From Candidatus Neomarinimicrobiota bacterium (GTDB lineage: Bacteria > Fidelibacterota > UBA8477 > JABMPR01), in contig JADHUM010000045.1 of the NCBI GenBank assembly GCA_016784545.1, positions 1 to 36,896 of the forward strand: a DNA stretch of 36,896 nucleotides, given 5' to 3'. The translations under genes were made by a program, and so were the position numbers. The notes under the pieces were generated by a model. It saw only the letters and a list, made by a program, of their open reading frames with translations. It did not search any database and had not been told where the DNA came from. How positions within the stretch are numbered: position 1 is the first letter of the stretch; each line of letters begins with the position of its first letter. Positions 28,093 to 36,837 of the stretch are shown in pieces.

Positions 28093-31000
28093 GTGAAATA
28101 TTCACTACATGATCTGTTGGATAATGTGGACACAGATTCAATCGAACAAGAGTCAGCCCTGGTCCAATATTTCAAGGATTTGGAAACACAACCTCCTGAT
28201 GATCTCGGTATTTGGTCCAGTGAAATACTGAAATATGGCAATCATATTCTCGACACAGGAAGTCGTGAGAGCCTGACCTTTCTGTTGGAGCAGGGTTGGG
28301 AACCATTTTTCACTTCACTCATCAAAGCATCTCATATTCAGAATGACTGGTTTAACCTTGAAATGGAGGTGGTGAGAAAACTCAATTATACACCGGGTTA
28401 TCTGTTCCATCGCAAAGCAGAACAGTTAGGGAATAAAACCTTGTTTAACTTCAAGCACGGTCGGCAGTGGCAACAACAATCCTGGTCAGCTGTCCAGCAG
28501 TCTGTCACTCATCTGGCTGCTGCCCTCATTGACCTCATGGGAAGCACGACTCCACGCATTGCCATACTGTCGGAGAATCGCATTGAGGTCGCCATCACAG
28601 ATATTGCCTGCCTGACTTATGGATTCGTAAATGTTCCCATTCAACCAGCTTCTCCGCCAGCTCAGATAGAATACATTCTCGCACACGCAGAGATACAAGC
28701 CATCTTTGTTTGCGACTCACAACATTTACGCAGTATTGAAAGCATCCTCCCCAACCTCCCGTCTATTAAGCATATTATCACCTATAATGCCGTCGCTACA
28801 ACAAACCCCCTGGTGAAATCTTACAAGCGGTTAATGGATGAAGGTGGTTCAGCCGAAGCTCTTGATTGGCTGGAAGGGATTCGACTTTCTGTATCGCTCT
28901 CAAATATTGCCAGCATTATGTACACATCAGGTACCACTGGGTACCCAAAAGGCATTGTATTCACTTATGAAAACATCATTTCTAAACGGTTTGCCAGAAG
29001 CCTGGCACTCAACCTGGGAAATGAAGATCGCTTTCTTTGTTTTCTGCCCCTCTTCCACACCTTTGGAAGATTTCTTGAGATGTGGGGCTCAATTTTCTGG
29101 GGGGCCGAATATACATTTTCAAGTGGTAAAGGGACCCAATCAATCCTGGACGATCTAAAGATTATCAAACCAACAGTTCTTATAAGTATCCCCCAACGCT
29201 GGCAAGATATCTACGATAATATTGGTTCGACTGTTGATCTGGTAAACGATGATTTTATTGTGATAGCACGGAGAGTAAATGAGGTCACAGGTGGCGCTTT
29301 GAAATGGGGACTTTCCGCCGCCGGGTATCTTTCCCCTGATGTGTTTCGATTTTTCCAGGCACACAATATCCATCTTCATAGTGGTTATGGAATGACAGAA
29401 GCTACCGGTGGCATAACCATGACCCCTACAGATGGTTATATAGAGAATTCAGTCGGTATACCTTTGCCGGGTATGGAGATCAAGTTGGCTGAGGATGGTG
29501 AGCTTTGGATTCGAGGCGCCTATGTATCAGGCAGTTACTGGAATCCTATTGACCCAGATGAGCGACCTGACGGGTGGTTTACAACGGGTGATATTTTTCA
29601 AACGCTGGACAATGGGCAAATTGAAATCATAGATCGTAAAAAGGAAATTTACAAAAATGCCAAGGGTCAAACCGTAGCACCTCAAAAAATTGAAAATATG
29701 TTCAGAGACTTTGAGAGTATCCACCAGCTATTCATTGTTGGTGATCATATGCCTTACAATACAGCCTTGGTCAGATTGAATCGAAAGCACAAGGACCTGA
29801 AAAGCATCTGGTCAGATCAGCAGAAAGTTCGGGACTATGTTGGCAATGTCATTCATTCTGTGAACTCATTTCTAGCTCCCTTTGAGCGAATTGTCGATTT
29901 TCGCCAGGTTGACCGCGATTTCAATAAGGATATGGGTGAGTTAACTGAGAAGGGTAGTTTTAAAAGAGCCAATATCCTCGAGCATTTCAAAACCGAAATT
30001 GGATCACTCTATGAAAAGCATTATAAATCATTCTTCATGGAAGATCTGGAGATTCAAATTCCCAATTGGGTTTTTCTTCAGCGCGGTTGGACTCAAAACG
30101 ACCTGGTTATCGAGGATAGGATTCTCAAGCATAGGAATAACCGGCATTCTCTGAGAATTGAGCCAGGCAGGGATGAGATTAGAATCGGAGCGTTTTTCTA
30201 CCAATTCCATGGGAATATTATTCAATTTGAAGATATCATCAGGCAACCAGCCTATTGCATTGGCAATAAGGAGCTGGAGAAGTTCCTGGATTATTCGAAT
30301 TTAAGGATTAAACCAGTAAATATGAGCCCGAATCTGCTTCCTGGTACCTGGACCGATCTGGAGTTTACAGAAAAGGAGAAACTCCAGGCAGAAGCTGAAA
30401 TTGAAAAAGCCTTAAAGCATTCTGACTATTCAATGGAAGCCCTGAGACCAGTCATTCTGATGGTATATTCCCAAACACTTCAGCCTATTCAACAGGCCTT
30501 TCGCTTATTGAATCGAATCTATTCAAATTCAAATGAAAGTGTCAGACATATCGTGCGCTATGCTTTCCTGCGTCTAATCCGTTCTGATGATATAGAGCAA
30601 GCCCAATTTGCCTGTGAGCAGGTTGTTGCCCTCTTTCCTGCGAATGATCTGGAAAGGATAGTCACCTATGCATTGGGCAGAAAAGTGCTCTTCAACCTTG
30701 ACAAGGAAAGTACATCCTGGTCCAATATCAATATTCACAAAGTCAAGCTAGCTTCTAATTATTTACAATGGCTGTCAAATCAAGAGTCCCTGGAAGAAAA
30801 GGCATCAATCCTATTTGAAAATGTTTTGGGGATTCTTTATTCATGGTCGAAACAATTCCCTAAATACTATGCCACCATCAGAACGGCCATGATCAGCTCG
30901 ATCGTCAACCTTCCTGCAAAAAGCAGTATCTCCAAAAAAATCCTCAGCACTTATGAGGCTATGAATGTGAATTTTTCAAATTCAATGCGGGATATGGATC

Positions 31001-32730
31001 CCGCAACAACCATCATCCAACATGAGCAGACCCTTGATTGGGAAGATGTCCTGCTATTTGATAAGCCAGTCACAATCAAGCACCGAGAACGAATCATGTC
31101 GGCGTTTGTCAACACATCAATCCTGAATGAATCAATGTATCTATTCTTTGAGGGCAAACAATTGTCCCTTGATAAAATCCCCCCCCAGGGAATCTTCATA
31201 AATTTGTTGGGAAGTGCACATGGGAAAACAGTTTATCGTGCGACCATCCAGAGTAGCGAGGGGAGTTATAAATTTGCCATCAATTTGAACGATGAGCTAA
31301 GTTCAGAACAAGTCTATACTGAAATATTCTGGTTAATGGCTTGCGCCAGGGAAAACAAATTCAACCAATTGGTTGAGACATTGGGATCCTATAAACCTGA
31401 GCAGGATCTCTGGACGGAAGAGTTTATTTCAGGTCTGACAGTAAGACAATATTTGAAGCAGGCCGAGTGGGCTGGATCTTCAGATGAGATGCCGGCTCCC
31501 GAATTTATCTGGCCACACATCGTCTGGACCTCAGTCCTCACTTTTACGAGTTTTTGGAAGAGAACTCGGTTTAGAAAGATGATTTCGATTCCAAGCCCTG
31601 GGAAAATTGTGATTCCAATTCATGACTACCATGTGGGTGGTAGATTGGTTTCCATTTCTGGTATCAAGGAAGTTTTGTCCGAACTGGAATTTATTGAGAA
31701 CCTTGAAAACCTATTTGTTCGGGCTACTGAAAAAGAGTTTCCAAAATTCGAACTCAAGGTAGGGACTGATATCGTATATCACGCCATGAGGGAAGCCCTT
31801 GGCCAAAAACATTCCACAGCGTTTTTCGAAGCGATCCTTAGTGATAAGGCTATCACTCCTTCAAGAAAAAAGGATGTCCTCTCCTTCCTTTCAGTGGTTG
31901 AGAAAGAAGGTTTCCAGACCAAGTCTGTTTATTTTGCCACACGCCGCTATCATCGCTGGCTCCTTATCAATCAGGATGCAACATTAAACGCCAAGGCTCA
32001 CTTCCTGAAAGACTTGTATCGAGATTACAATATCCAGGGGAGTGAACCTGAATACCCGGATGCTCGTGTCCAGCTTTTTATGGATACCGTGTTTTCTGAC
32101 TCGGATTCAATGCTTAAAGCATATCTCGAGCTACTGGGAAGTAACTTACGTCAGCATTCACTGGATGGTGGAAGCCTTCAAAGTGAAATCAGTCAATATA
32201 TTGGATCCAATGAGCTGGACCATTACTCCTCATTTTTTCTTAAAAGACTGGCCTTCCCTGAATTACCTCCCAGCGAAGATATTGAACTTATTGCTACCCG
32301 TTCAACTGCCATGGACGAGATTGAGATTATGATCTCCAGGCATGATAGCAAGGGCACCTCGTTCCGAATCAGAAGGGCGATGCATCCGAAAGAAATAATC
32401 CAATTACAGCAACATTTTGTCAAGGCTCGCATGGATGTAAATTTCACCCATGAGCATAAATTTCTTGTCGCCTTAAACAAAAAGGGTAGTGTTATTGGTG
32501 GCCTTTTCTATCTGGACCAGGGAGAAGACGTTGTGTATATGGACAAGGTAGTGGTCTCTGACAATCACCGAGGAGGTGGAGTCAGCAGGGGACTTCTAAA
32601 TGAATTTGTAAACCGGATGAGAAATTTGAAGAAAAAAATGATCATCACAGGATTTCTGCATCCTGGATATTTCTACAAATTTGGTTTTATTATTGAAAAA
32701 GACCAGGGAGGTCTGGTCAAATATTTGTAG
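28093..32730 (+). CDS. Giant fusion: acyl-CoA-synthetase-like domain, long central region, C-terminal GNAT domain
   Basis: The protein has 1545 residues, with a GTG start and AAGGA 7 bases upstream. Residues 105-640 form an adenylate-forming domain of the long-chain acyl-CoA synthetase type: YTSGTTGYPKG (277-287), GYGMTEATGG (431-440), TGD (498-500), IDRKKEIYKNAKGQTVAP (513-530) and a C-terminal lysine segment GELTEKGSFKR (615-625) where K624 is in the catalytic position. Residues 640-1000 are mostly helical and unassigned. Residues 1030-1300 recall a degenerate kinase or phosphotransferase fold: GSAHGKTVYRA, LWTEEFISGLTVRQYL, then IPIHDYHVGG. Residues 1425-1545 form a GNAT acetyltransferase: DKVVVSDNHRGGGVSRGLL (1484-1502) holds the acetyl-CoA loop. 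No frame break is seen. An activated-acyl or acetyl transfer system, perhaps acting on protein, is conceivable but unproven. Confidence 0.87.
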   Translation: MKYSLHDLLDNVDTDSIEQESALVQYFKDLETQPPDDLGIWSSEILKYGNHILDTGSRESLTFLLEQGWEPFFTSLIKASHIQNDWFNLEMEVVRKLNYTPGYLFHRKAEQLGNKTLFNFKHGRQWQQQSWSAVQQSVTHLAAALIDLMGSTTPRIAILSENRIEVAITDIACLTYGFVNVPIQPASPPAQIEYILAHAEIQAIFVCDSQHLRSIESILPNLPSIKHIITYNAVATTNPLVKSYKRLMDEGGSAEALDWLEGIRLSVSLSNIASIMYTSGTTGYPKGIVFTYENIISKRFARSLALNLGNEDRFLCFLPLFHTFGRFLEMWGSIFWGAEYTFSSGKGTQSILDDLKIIKPTVLISIPQRWQDIYDNIGSTVDLVNDDFIVIARRVNEVTGGALKWGLSAAGYLSPDVFRFFQAHNIHLHSGYGMTEATGGITMTPTDGYIENSVGIPLPGMEIKLAEDGELWIRGAYVSGSYWNPIDPDERPDGWFTTGDIFQTLDNGQIEIIDRKKEIYKNAKGQTVAPQKIENMFRDFESIHQLFIVGDHMPYNTALVRLNRKHKDLKSIWSDQQKVRDYVGNVIHSVNSFLAPFERIVDFRQVDRDFNKDMGELTEKGSFKRANILEHFKTEIGSLYEKHYKSFFMEDLEIQIPNWVFLQRGWTQNDLVIEDRILKHRNNRHSLRIEPGRDEIRIGAFFYQFHGNIIQFEDIIRQPAYCIGNKELEKFLDYSNLRIKPVNMSPNLLPGTWTDLEFTEKEKLQAEAEIEKALKHSDYSMEALRPVILMVYSQTLQPIQQAFRLLNRIYSNSNESVRHIVRYAFLRLIRSDDIEQAQFACEQVVALFPANDLERIVTYALGRKVLFNLDKESTSWSNINIHKVKLASNYLQWLSNQESLEEKASILFENVLGILYSWSKQFPKYYATIRTAMISSIVNLPAKSSISKKILSTYEAMNVNFSNSMRDMDPATTIIQHEQTLDWEDVLLFDKPVTIKHRERIMSAFVNTSILNESMYLFFEGKQLSLDKIPPQGIFINLLGSAHGKTVYRATIQSSEGSYKFAINLNDELSSEQVYTEIFWLMACARENKFNQLVETLGSYKPEQDLWTEEFISGLTVRQYLKQAEWAGSSDEMPAPEFIWPHIVWTSVLTFTSFWKRTRFRKMISIPSPGKIVIPIHDYHVGGRLVSISGIKEVLSELEFIENLENLFVRATEKEFPKFELKVGTDIVYHAMREALGQKHSTAFFEAILSDKAITPSRKKDVLSFLSVVEKEGFQTKSVYFATRRYHRWLLINQDATLNAKAHFLKDLYRDYNIQGSEPEYPDARVQLFMDTVFSDSDSMLKAYLELLGSNLRQHSLDGGSLQSEISQYIGSNELDHYSSFFLKRLAFPELPPSEDIELIATRSTAMDEIEIMISRHDSKGTSFRIRRAMHPKEIIQLQQHFVKARMDVNFTHEHKFLVALNKKGSVIGGLFYLDQGEDVVYMDKVVVSDNHRGGGVSRGLLNEFVNRMRNLKKKMIITGFLHPGYFYKFGFIIEKDQGGLVKYL

Positions 32731-32757
32731 GAAGCATAAGTGAGAATTGATTGAACC

Positions 32758-33204
32758 CTATTCCTCTCTTTCCAAAAAACCTTCCTCGTCTTTTTTTCTG
32801 TCCTCAGCCTCAAGATGTCTGGTCATAACCTTTGAAATAGTTGCTTGTTGTATGGCTGCCTTTAACTCATCATCACTAAATGGTTTGGTAAAGATTCCAT
32901 GAGAGCTGGTCTGGCGAGCTGAATCAAGTGTGGGTGTATCTGTATGGGCTGTAATGAAGATAACCGGGATATCCGTTTCACGGCTAATCTCACGGGTAGC
33001 TTCCAGACCATTCATTTTACCTTTAAGGGTAATATCCATGAGAATCACATCGGGATAATGCTCATTGGCAGCTGCGATAGCATCTCTACCATTATTAACA
33101 ATTCCAATGACTTGAAAACCCATTGCTTCAAGTCTCAGTTTTATCTCACTGGCAACGACAATCTCATCTTCAACAATGAGGACCCGTGTATCTATTAACT
33201 GCAT
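32758..33204 (-). CDS. Stand-alone response regulator (receiver domain only)
   Basis: The protein has 148 residues from ATG at 33204. An in-frame TTG at 33249 would add 15 residues, but they lie before the normal domain start. The receiver is complete: VLIVEDE with the acidic pair, the phospho-acceptor in VILMDITLKGKMNG, the T in VIFITAHTD and the lysine in GIFTKPF. After the receiver comes only a charged, partly coiled tail of about 25 residues with no output domain, so it probably signals by protein contact. The extended LKGKMNGLEA loop is common in hybrid-kinase partners. It lies downstream of the 1545-residue fusion gene on the opposite strand, and no histidine kinase is encoded in the window. 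Confidence 0.93.
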   Translation of the reverse strand: MQLIDTRVLIVEDEIVVASEIKLRLEAMGFQVIGIVNNGRDAIAAANEHYPDVILMDITLKGKMNGLEATREISRETDIPVIFITAHTDTPTLDSARQTSSHGIFTKPFSDDELKAAIQQATISKVMTRHLEAEDRKKDEEGFLEREE

Positions 33205-33343
33205 TTGCGATATGTATTCGAGTTGATCACAATTGAACCTTATGTGCAATATTTGCCAACATTAATCCTCAAATTTATTCTTGGGCTGGAGTCAACCTAA
33301 CAATATTTGCTCCAACATACATGTGACAAATTGATAAAACATA

Positions 33344-33369
33344 AAAGCCCCGGTATTACCCAGGGCTTT
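33344..33369 (-). terminator. Hairpin terminator after the citrate synthase gene
   Basis: On the minus strand, AAAGCCC pairs with GGGCTTT around a small inner stem (GG/CC) and a TTTTATGTTTT tail. It lies 22 bases past the stop codon. The T run is interrupted, so strength is moderate. Confidence 0.7.
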
Positions 33370-33391
33370 GTATCGGTCTGATCCCCGCTTT

Positions 33392-34690
33392 TTATAATAT
33401 GGATTTGATGTATTCTGTCGTCAGCGATTTTGGTCGTTCCAAAGGCAGACCAATTGCCCTGTCCCAAACTGTGGATGCCAACACACCCATGGCACGGGAA
33501 ACGCCAAAGAGTACCGTATAAAAATCATACTCATGCATACCGTTGTGAACCAGGAGGACTCCTGAATGAGCATCTACATTTGGCCAGGGATTTTTAGCTT
33601 TCCCCTGCTCCAATAGAATGGGTGGAACAACTTCATAAAGCATACTGACCACCTGGAACAATTCATCATCTGGCATGTGCTTGAGAGCAAATTCGCGCTG
33701 TGCAGAGTAACGTGGATCCGTTTTGCGCAAAACCGCATGACCATATCCAGGAACTACATTACCAGAAGCAAGTGTATCCCAGACAAATTTCTTTAAGTCT
33801 TCCATGGTGGGAACACCACCACCTAGCTGCTCTTTTACATCCATTATCCAGCGCAATACTTCTTGATTGGCCAAACCATGCAAGGGACCAGCCAGACCGT
33901 TCATACCAGCAGATAATGCATAATAGACATCTGATAGCGTAGAACCAACAAGATGTGTTGTATGTGCGGATACATTACCACCCTCATGGTCTGCATGAAT
34001 GGTCAGGTAAATCCGCATTAACTCTCTAAACATCTTGGTATCAAAGCCCATCATATGAGCGAAATTGCCACCCCAATCCAGTGTGGGGTCGGCAGGAATG
34101 ATTTTACCATCTTTGTAAGAACGGCGATAAATGTACGATGCCAGGGCAGGAAGACGAGCCAGAAGATTCATAGTGTCTTCATAGACAGGTTTCCAATAGT
34201 CAATTTTGTTGATGCCCTTGCGATATTCTGCAGCAAAAATTGATTCTGTTTGTTGAGCAACAATACCCACTGAGAACTGCGTCATGGGATGTGTATCTTT
34301 TGGAAGTGCATCTATGGCTTTGTACACATGTGCAGGAAGGGTACCACGATCTTGCCATTCCTTGGTAATCTCAGCAATATTTTCTTCTGTCGGTAGCTCG
34401 CCAGTCATCAAGAGGTAAAAAAGTCCTTCTGGTAATGGTTCTTCACCTTCAGGAGCGTGTGGAAGTTTTTCCTGGAGTTCCGGGATAGTAAATCCACGAA
34501 AGCGGATACCTTCATCTGGATCCAAAGCCGAGGTTTCGGTAATCATAACCTTTACGCCACGCATACCGCCATATGCTTGTGCAACGGTTACATCACATAA
34601 TTTTTTATCCCCGTGATTTTTTCTTATCTCCCCAACTTCTTCGCGAAATTTCGGGATGATCTCTTCAAGCTTGTTTTTTAACAATGACAT
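33392..34690 (-). CDS. gltA: Citrate synthase, mitochondrial-like type
   Basis: This 432-residue protein starts at ATG 34690, with AAGGAGA about 7 bases before it; 21 further upstream codons are in frame but lie in an AT-rich leader. It condenses oxaloacetate and acetyl-CoA to citrate. Catalytic residues are H271 in LAGPLHGLANQEVL, H318 in PGYGHAVLRKTDPRY and D373 in NVDAHSGVLL, and HADHEGGNVSAHTTHLVGS is also diagnostic. This is the pig-heart-like class with a long N-terminal region, not the hexameric E. coli GltA or the small dimeric class. It forms a single-gene unit with its own terminator and a GGCAC-N5-TTGT element about 110 bases upstream. It is the only TCA-cycle gene in the window. 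Confidence 0.95.
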   Translation of the reverse strand: MSLLKNKLEEIIPKFREEVGEIRKNHGDKKLCDVTVAQAYGGMRGVKVMITETSALDPDEGIRFRGFTIPELQEKLPHAPEGEEPLPEGLFYLLMTGELPTEENIAEITKEWQDRGTLPAHVYKAIDALPKDTHPMTQFSVGIVAQQTESIFAAEYRKGINKIDYWKPVYEDTMNLLARLPALASYIYRRSYKDGKIIPADPTLDWGGNFAHMMGFDTKMFRELMRIYLTIHADHEGGNVSAHTTHLVGSTLSDVYYALSAGMNGLAGPLHGLANQEVLRWIMDVKEQLGGGVPTMEDLKKFVWDTLASGNVVPGYGHAVLRKTDPRYSAQREFALKHMPDDELFQVVSMLYEVVPPILLEQGKAKNPWPNVDAHSGVLLVHNGMHEYDFYTVLFGVSRAMGVLASTVWDRAIGLPLERPKSLTTEYIKSIL

Positions 34691-34797
34691 ATTCAAATCT
34701 CCTTCATAAAATTCTATCTCAAAAAAAGAATGCTTAAAATAATTAATTCTCAAGATTATTGATGCTGTTCCGCAATTATTACTCTAAGCTAGGACTT

Positions 34798-34814
34798 CTA
34801 CAAATATAGTGCCT
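34798..34814 (-). promoter_or_regulatory. Putative sigma-54-like or TAnnTTTG element before gltA
   Basis: The minus strand reads AGGCAC-TATAT-TTGTAG. It shares GGCAC-N5-TTGT with the ald and gdhA sites. It also contains TATATTTG, which fits the Bacteroidota -7 consensus TAnnTTTG, so the two readings compete. A leader of about 95-100 bases would result. Confidence 0.38.
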
Positions 34815-34921
34815 GGAAATAGATATTGCGGAAATATTTTATTGCTACAGGAAAGTAAAAGATTCCACCTTGATCCGCCTCTTATTGATTTCTTTTCATT
34901 ATTCTGCTCTTAGTTTCCACA

Positions 34922-36295
34922 ATGAGAGATCGATTAATTAAACTTCCTCCACCTCTGGAAAGTCGACTCCGGAAACAACTTGGGGAGGAATTTGAGCATT
35001 TTCAATCTGCCCTTAGAGAACCACCACCAATCTCCATACGAATGAATCCAGGGAAACCCACTCATCACTACCCCAGTGTCGACCCCATCCCCTGGTCCAG
35101 GGAAGGGAGGTATCTGGAATCACGTCCAAGATTTACTGATGATCCTTTATTTCATGCCGGTGCCTACTATGTCCAGGAAGCCTCCTCAATGTTTCTAGAA
35201 TATGTGGTGGAAGGTGTTATGGATCTCAAGCAGGATCATCGGGTCCTGGATCTCAGTGCAGCACCTGGAGGAAAGGCTACTCACTTGCAATCTCTTCTGA
35301 CAAAAGACTCACTCCTGGTTGCTAATGAAATTATTGGCTCTCGAAATAAAATTCTTCGGCAGAATCTAGTCCGTTGGGGTGGTGATAATCACTTCGTAAC
35401 CCAGAGCGATCCAAAATATTTCAAGAAACTCCCCAATTATTTTGACCTTATCCTGGTGGATGCACCCTGTTCAGGTGAAGGACTGATGCGAAAAGACCCA
35501 GGAGCTATTGGGGAGTGGTCCGAAGACAATGTGACACTTTGTTCACGACGTCAAAAGCGGATACTGGCTGATGTTGTACCTTCACTCTCCAATGGTGGTA
35601 TCCTTATCTACAGTACCTGTACCTTTTCTGAAGTGGAGAATGAGGAAAATATGAAGTGGTTGGAGCAGGAATCAGGGCTGATGCCGCTTCCACTGGATAT
35701 TCCTGAATCATGGGGCATTGTCCGGAGTGGACCAGAACGAGCTGGATATCGATTTTACCCCCACCACACCAGAGGCGAAGGATTCTTCATTGCAGCCTTC
35801 AAGAAAGCTGATTCACCATCCACTCCGAGGATTAAAAAAGGCAAACCTGGTCGGTTTCCAGAATTAGCTTCACCAGAAGACCGCAAATGGCTGCATTCTC
35901 CAGACAGATATACATTCCTAACTCGGGAGGAACATCGAATTGCGATTCCAAAAATCTTATATGAGGATTATCTCACAATTAATCGGTCGCTTCGCATAAC
36001 GAGTTCCGGTCTCTACATGGGAAAAGTCTATCATGGCCAACTAAAACCATCTCCAGAGTTGGCTTTAAATCAAGCACTATCCAAAGACATTCAATCCATT
36101 GAATTTTCAGTTGAAGAAGCCCTGGATTATCTTGCTCATATCAATAAAAGTTATGGACATGACTATCCATCCGGGTACAATCTGGTTGTTCACAATAGTT
36201 ATGGGCTGGGCTGGTTGCATGTTTTGAATACGGGACAAATCAGGAATAAATATCCGGCAGCCTGGCGCATCCTCCAGCGTCATGCAAAGAATTAA
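34922..36295 (+). CDS. RNA 5-cytosine methyltransferase, RsmF/NSUN family
   Basis: This 457-residue SAM-dependent m5C methyltransferase acts on rRNA or tRNA. The NSUN-type N-terminal part (ISIRMNPGK) is followed by the SAM motif LDLSAAPGGKATHLQ (109-123), an acidic strand VANEI, motif IV DAPCSGEG (180-187) and motif VI YSTCTFSEVENE (230-241). C183 and C233 are the two cysteines used in catalysis and release. Residues 290-457 form the C-terminal RNA-binding part seen in RsmF-like proteins, with GLYMGKVYHGQLKPS near residue 365, so it is the full-length two-part form and not the short RsmB type. No strong ribosome binding site is seen. It is divergent from gltA, across a 231-base spacer. Confidence 0.9.
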   Translation: MRDRLIKLPPPLESRLRKQLGEEFEHFQSALREPPPISIRMNPGKPTHHYPSVDPIPWSREGRYLESRPRFTDDPLFHAGAYYVQEASSMFLEYVVEGVMDLKQDHRVLDLSAAPGGKATHLQSLLTKDSLLVANEIIGSRNKILRQNLVRWGGDNHFVTQSDPKYFKKLPNYFDLILVDAPCSGEGLMRKDPGAIGEWSEDNVTLCSRRQKRILADVVPSLSNGGILIYSTCTFSEVENEENMKWLEQESGLMPLPLDIPESWGIVRSGPERAGYRFYPHHTRGEGFFIAAFKKADSPSTPRIKKGKPGRFPELASPEDRKWLHSPDRYTFLTREEHRIAIPKILYEDYLTINRSLRITSSGLYMGKVYHGQLKPSPELALNQALSKDIQSIEFSVEEALDYLAHINKSYGHDYPSGYNLVVHNSYGLGWLHVLNTGQIRNKYPAAWRILQRHAKN

Positions 36296-36358
36296 ACATA
36301 ACAGTAACTATTACTATTAGCTTGAATTTCGCATTGTTTTGCTTACTTTTGTTTCACC

Positions 36359-36745
36359 ATGGAACCTATTAAACAAAGATATAGTCATCAAAGAGAAACC
36401 ATTCTTTCCGTTGTACAAAGCACATTGGTACACCCCACTGCAGATTGGGTCTACAAGGAGACCAGAAAAATCATCCCGAATATCAGTCTTGGTACAGTTT
36501 ATCGTAATTTGAACCAGCTTGTAGAGAGTGGGCGCCTCCTCAAACTAAAAGATGAGGCCATGGTGCGCTATGATGGCAATACTGGTCAACACGATCATTT
36601 CAGTTGCTCGGTATGTGGTAAATGGTATGATATTGAACTGCTGGACCCGTCTATCTTTAAATCCTTTGCAGAGAAATACGACTTTAAGATAGAGTCAATT
36701 AATCTGGAGTTGGAAGGTACCTGCAAAGATTGTCTTGATTCATAA
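36359..36745 (+). CDS. Fur-family metal-dependent repressor, PerR-like
   Basis: The protein has 128 residues. A winged-helix DNA-binding domain spans residues 1-72 (HPTADWVYKET, then SLGTVYRNLNQLVESGRL, the family's recognition helix). HDHF (78-81) starts the dimerisation domain. Zinc-site cysteines C83-x2-C86 and C122-x2-C125 are intact. The length (about 130) and the paired CxxC sites fit PerR or Zur more than iron-responsive Fur, but the sensed metal or peroxide cannot be fixed from sequence. It lies 63 bases after the RNA methyltransferase gene. The intron's 3' end is 17 bases after its stop, so its natural terminator may have been displaced or serves as the insertion site. Confidence 0.93.
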   Translation: MEPIKQRYSHQRETILSVVQSTLVHPTADWVYKETRKIIPNISLGTVYRNLNQLVESGRLLKLKDEAMVRYDGNTGQHDHFSCSVCGKWYDIELLDPSIFKSFAEKYDFKIESINLELEGTCKDCLDS

Positions 36746-36761
36746 TTATATCTAAATATTA

Positions 36762-36837
36762 ATCGAGTAGGAGGATAGGGATTAATTCCCTATCCGTCCT
36801 CTCACACCACCCTGCGTACGGTTCCGTACAGGGCGGT
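36762..36837 (-). ncRNA. Group II intron domains V and VI
   Basis: Domain V (36806-36837) has a 9-bp lower stem holding the triad CGC paired with GUG (middle G-U wobble), a two-base CG bulge on the 3' side and a short upper stem with a GAAC loop; at 32 bases it is two shorter than usual. Domain VI (36765-36803) has paired GAG/CUC, AGGA/UCCU and an 8-bp stem GGAUAGGG/CCCUAUCC. A bulged A at 36768, seven bases from the 3' end, is the expected lariat branch point. Confidence 0.85.
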
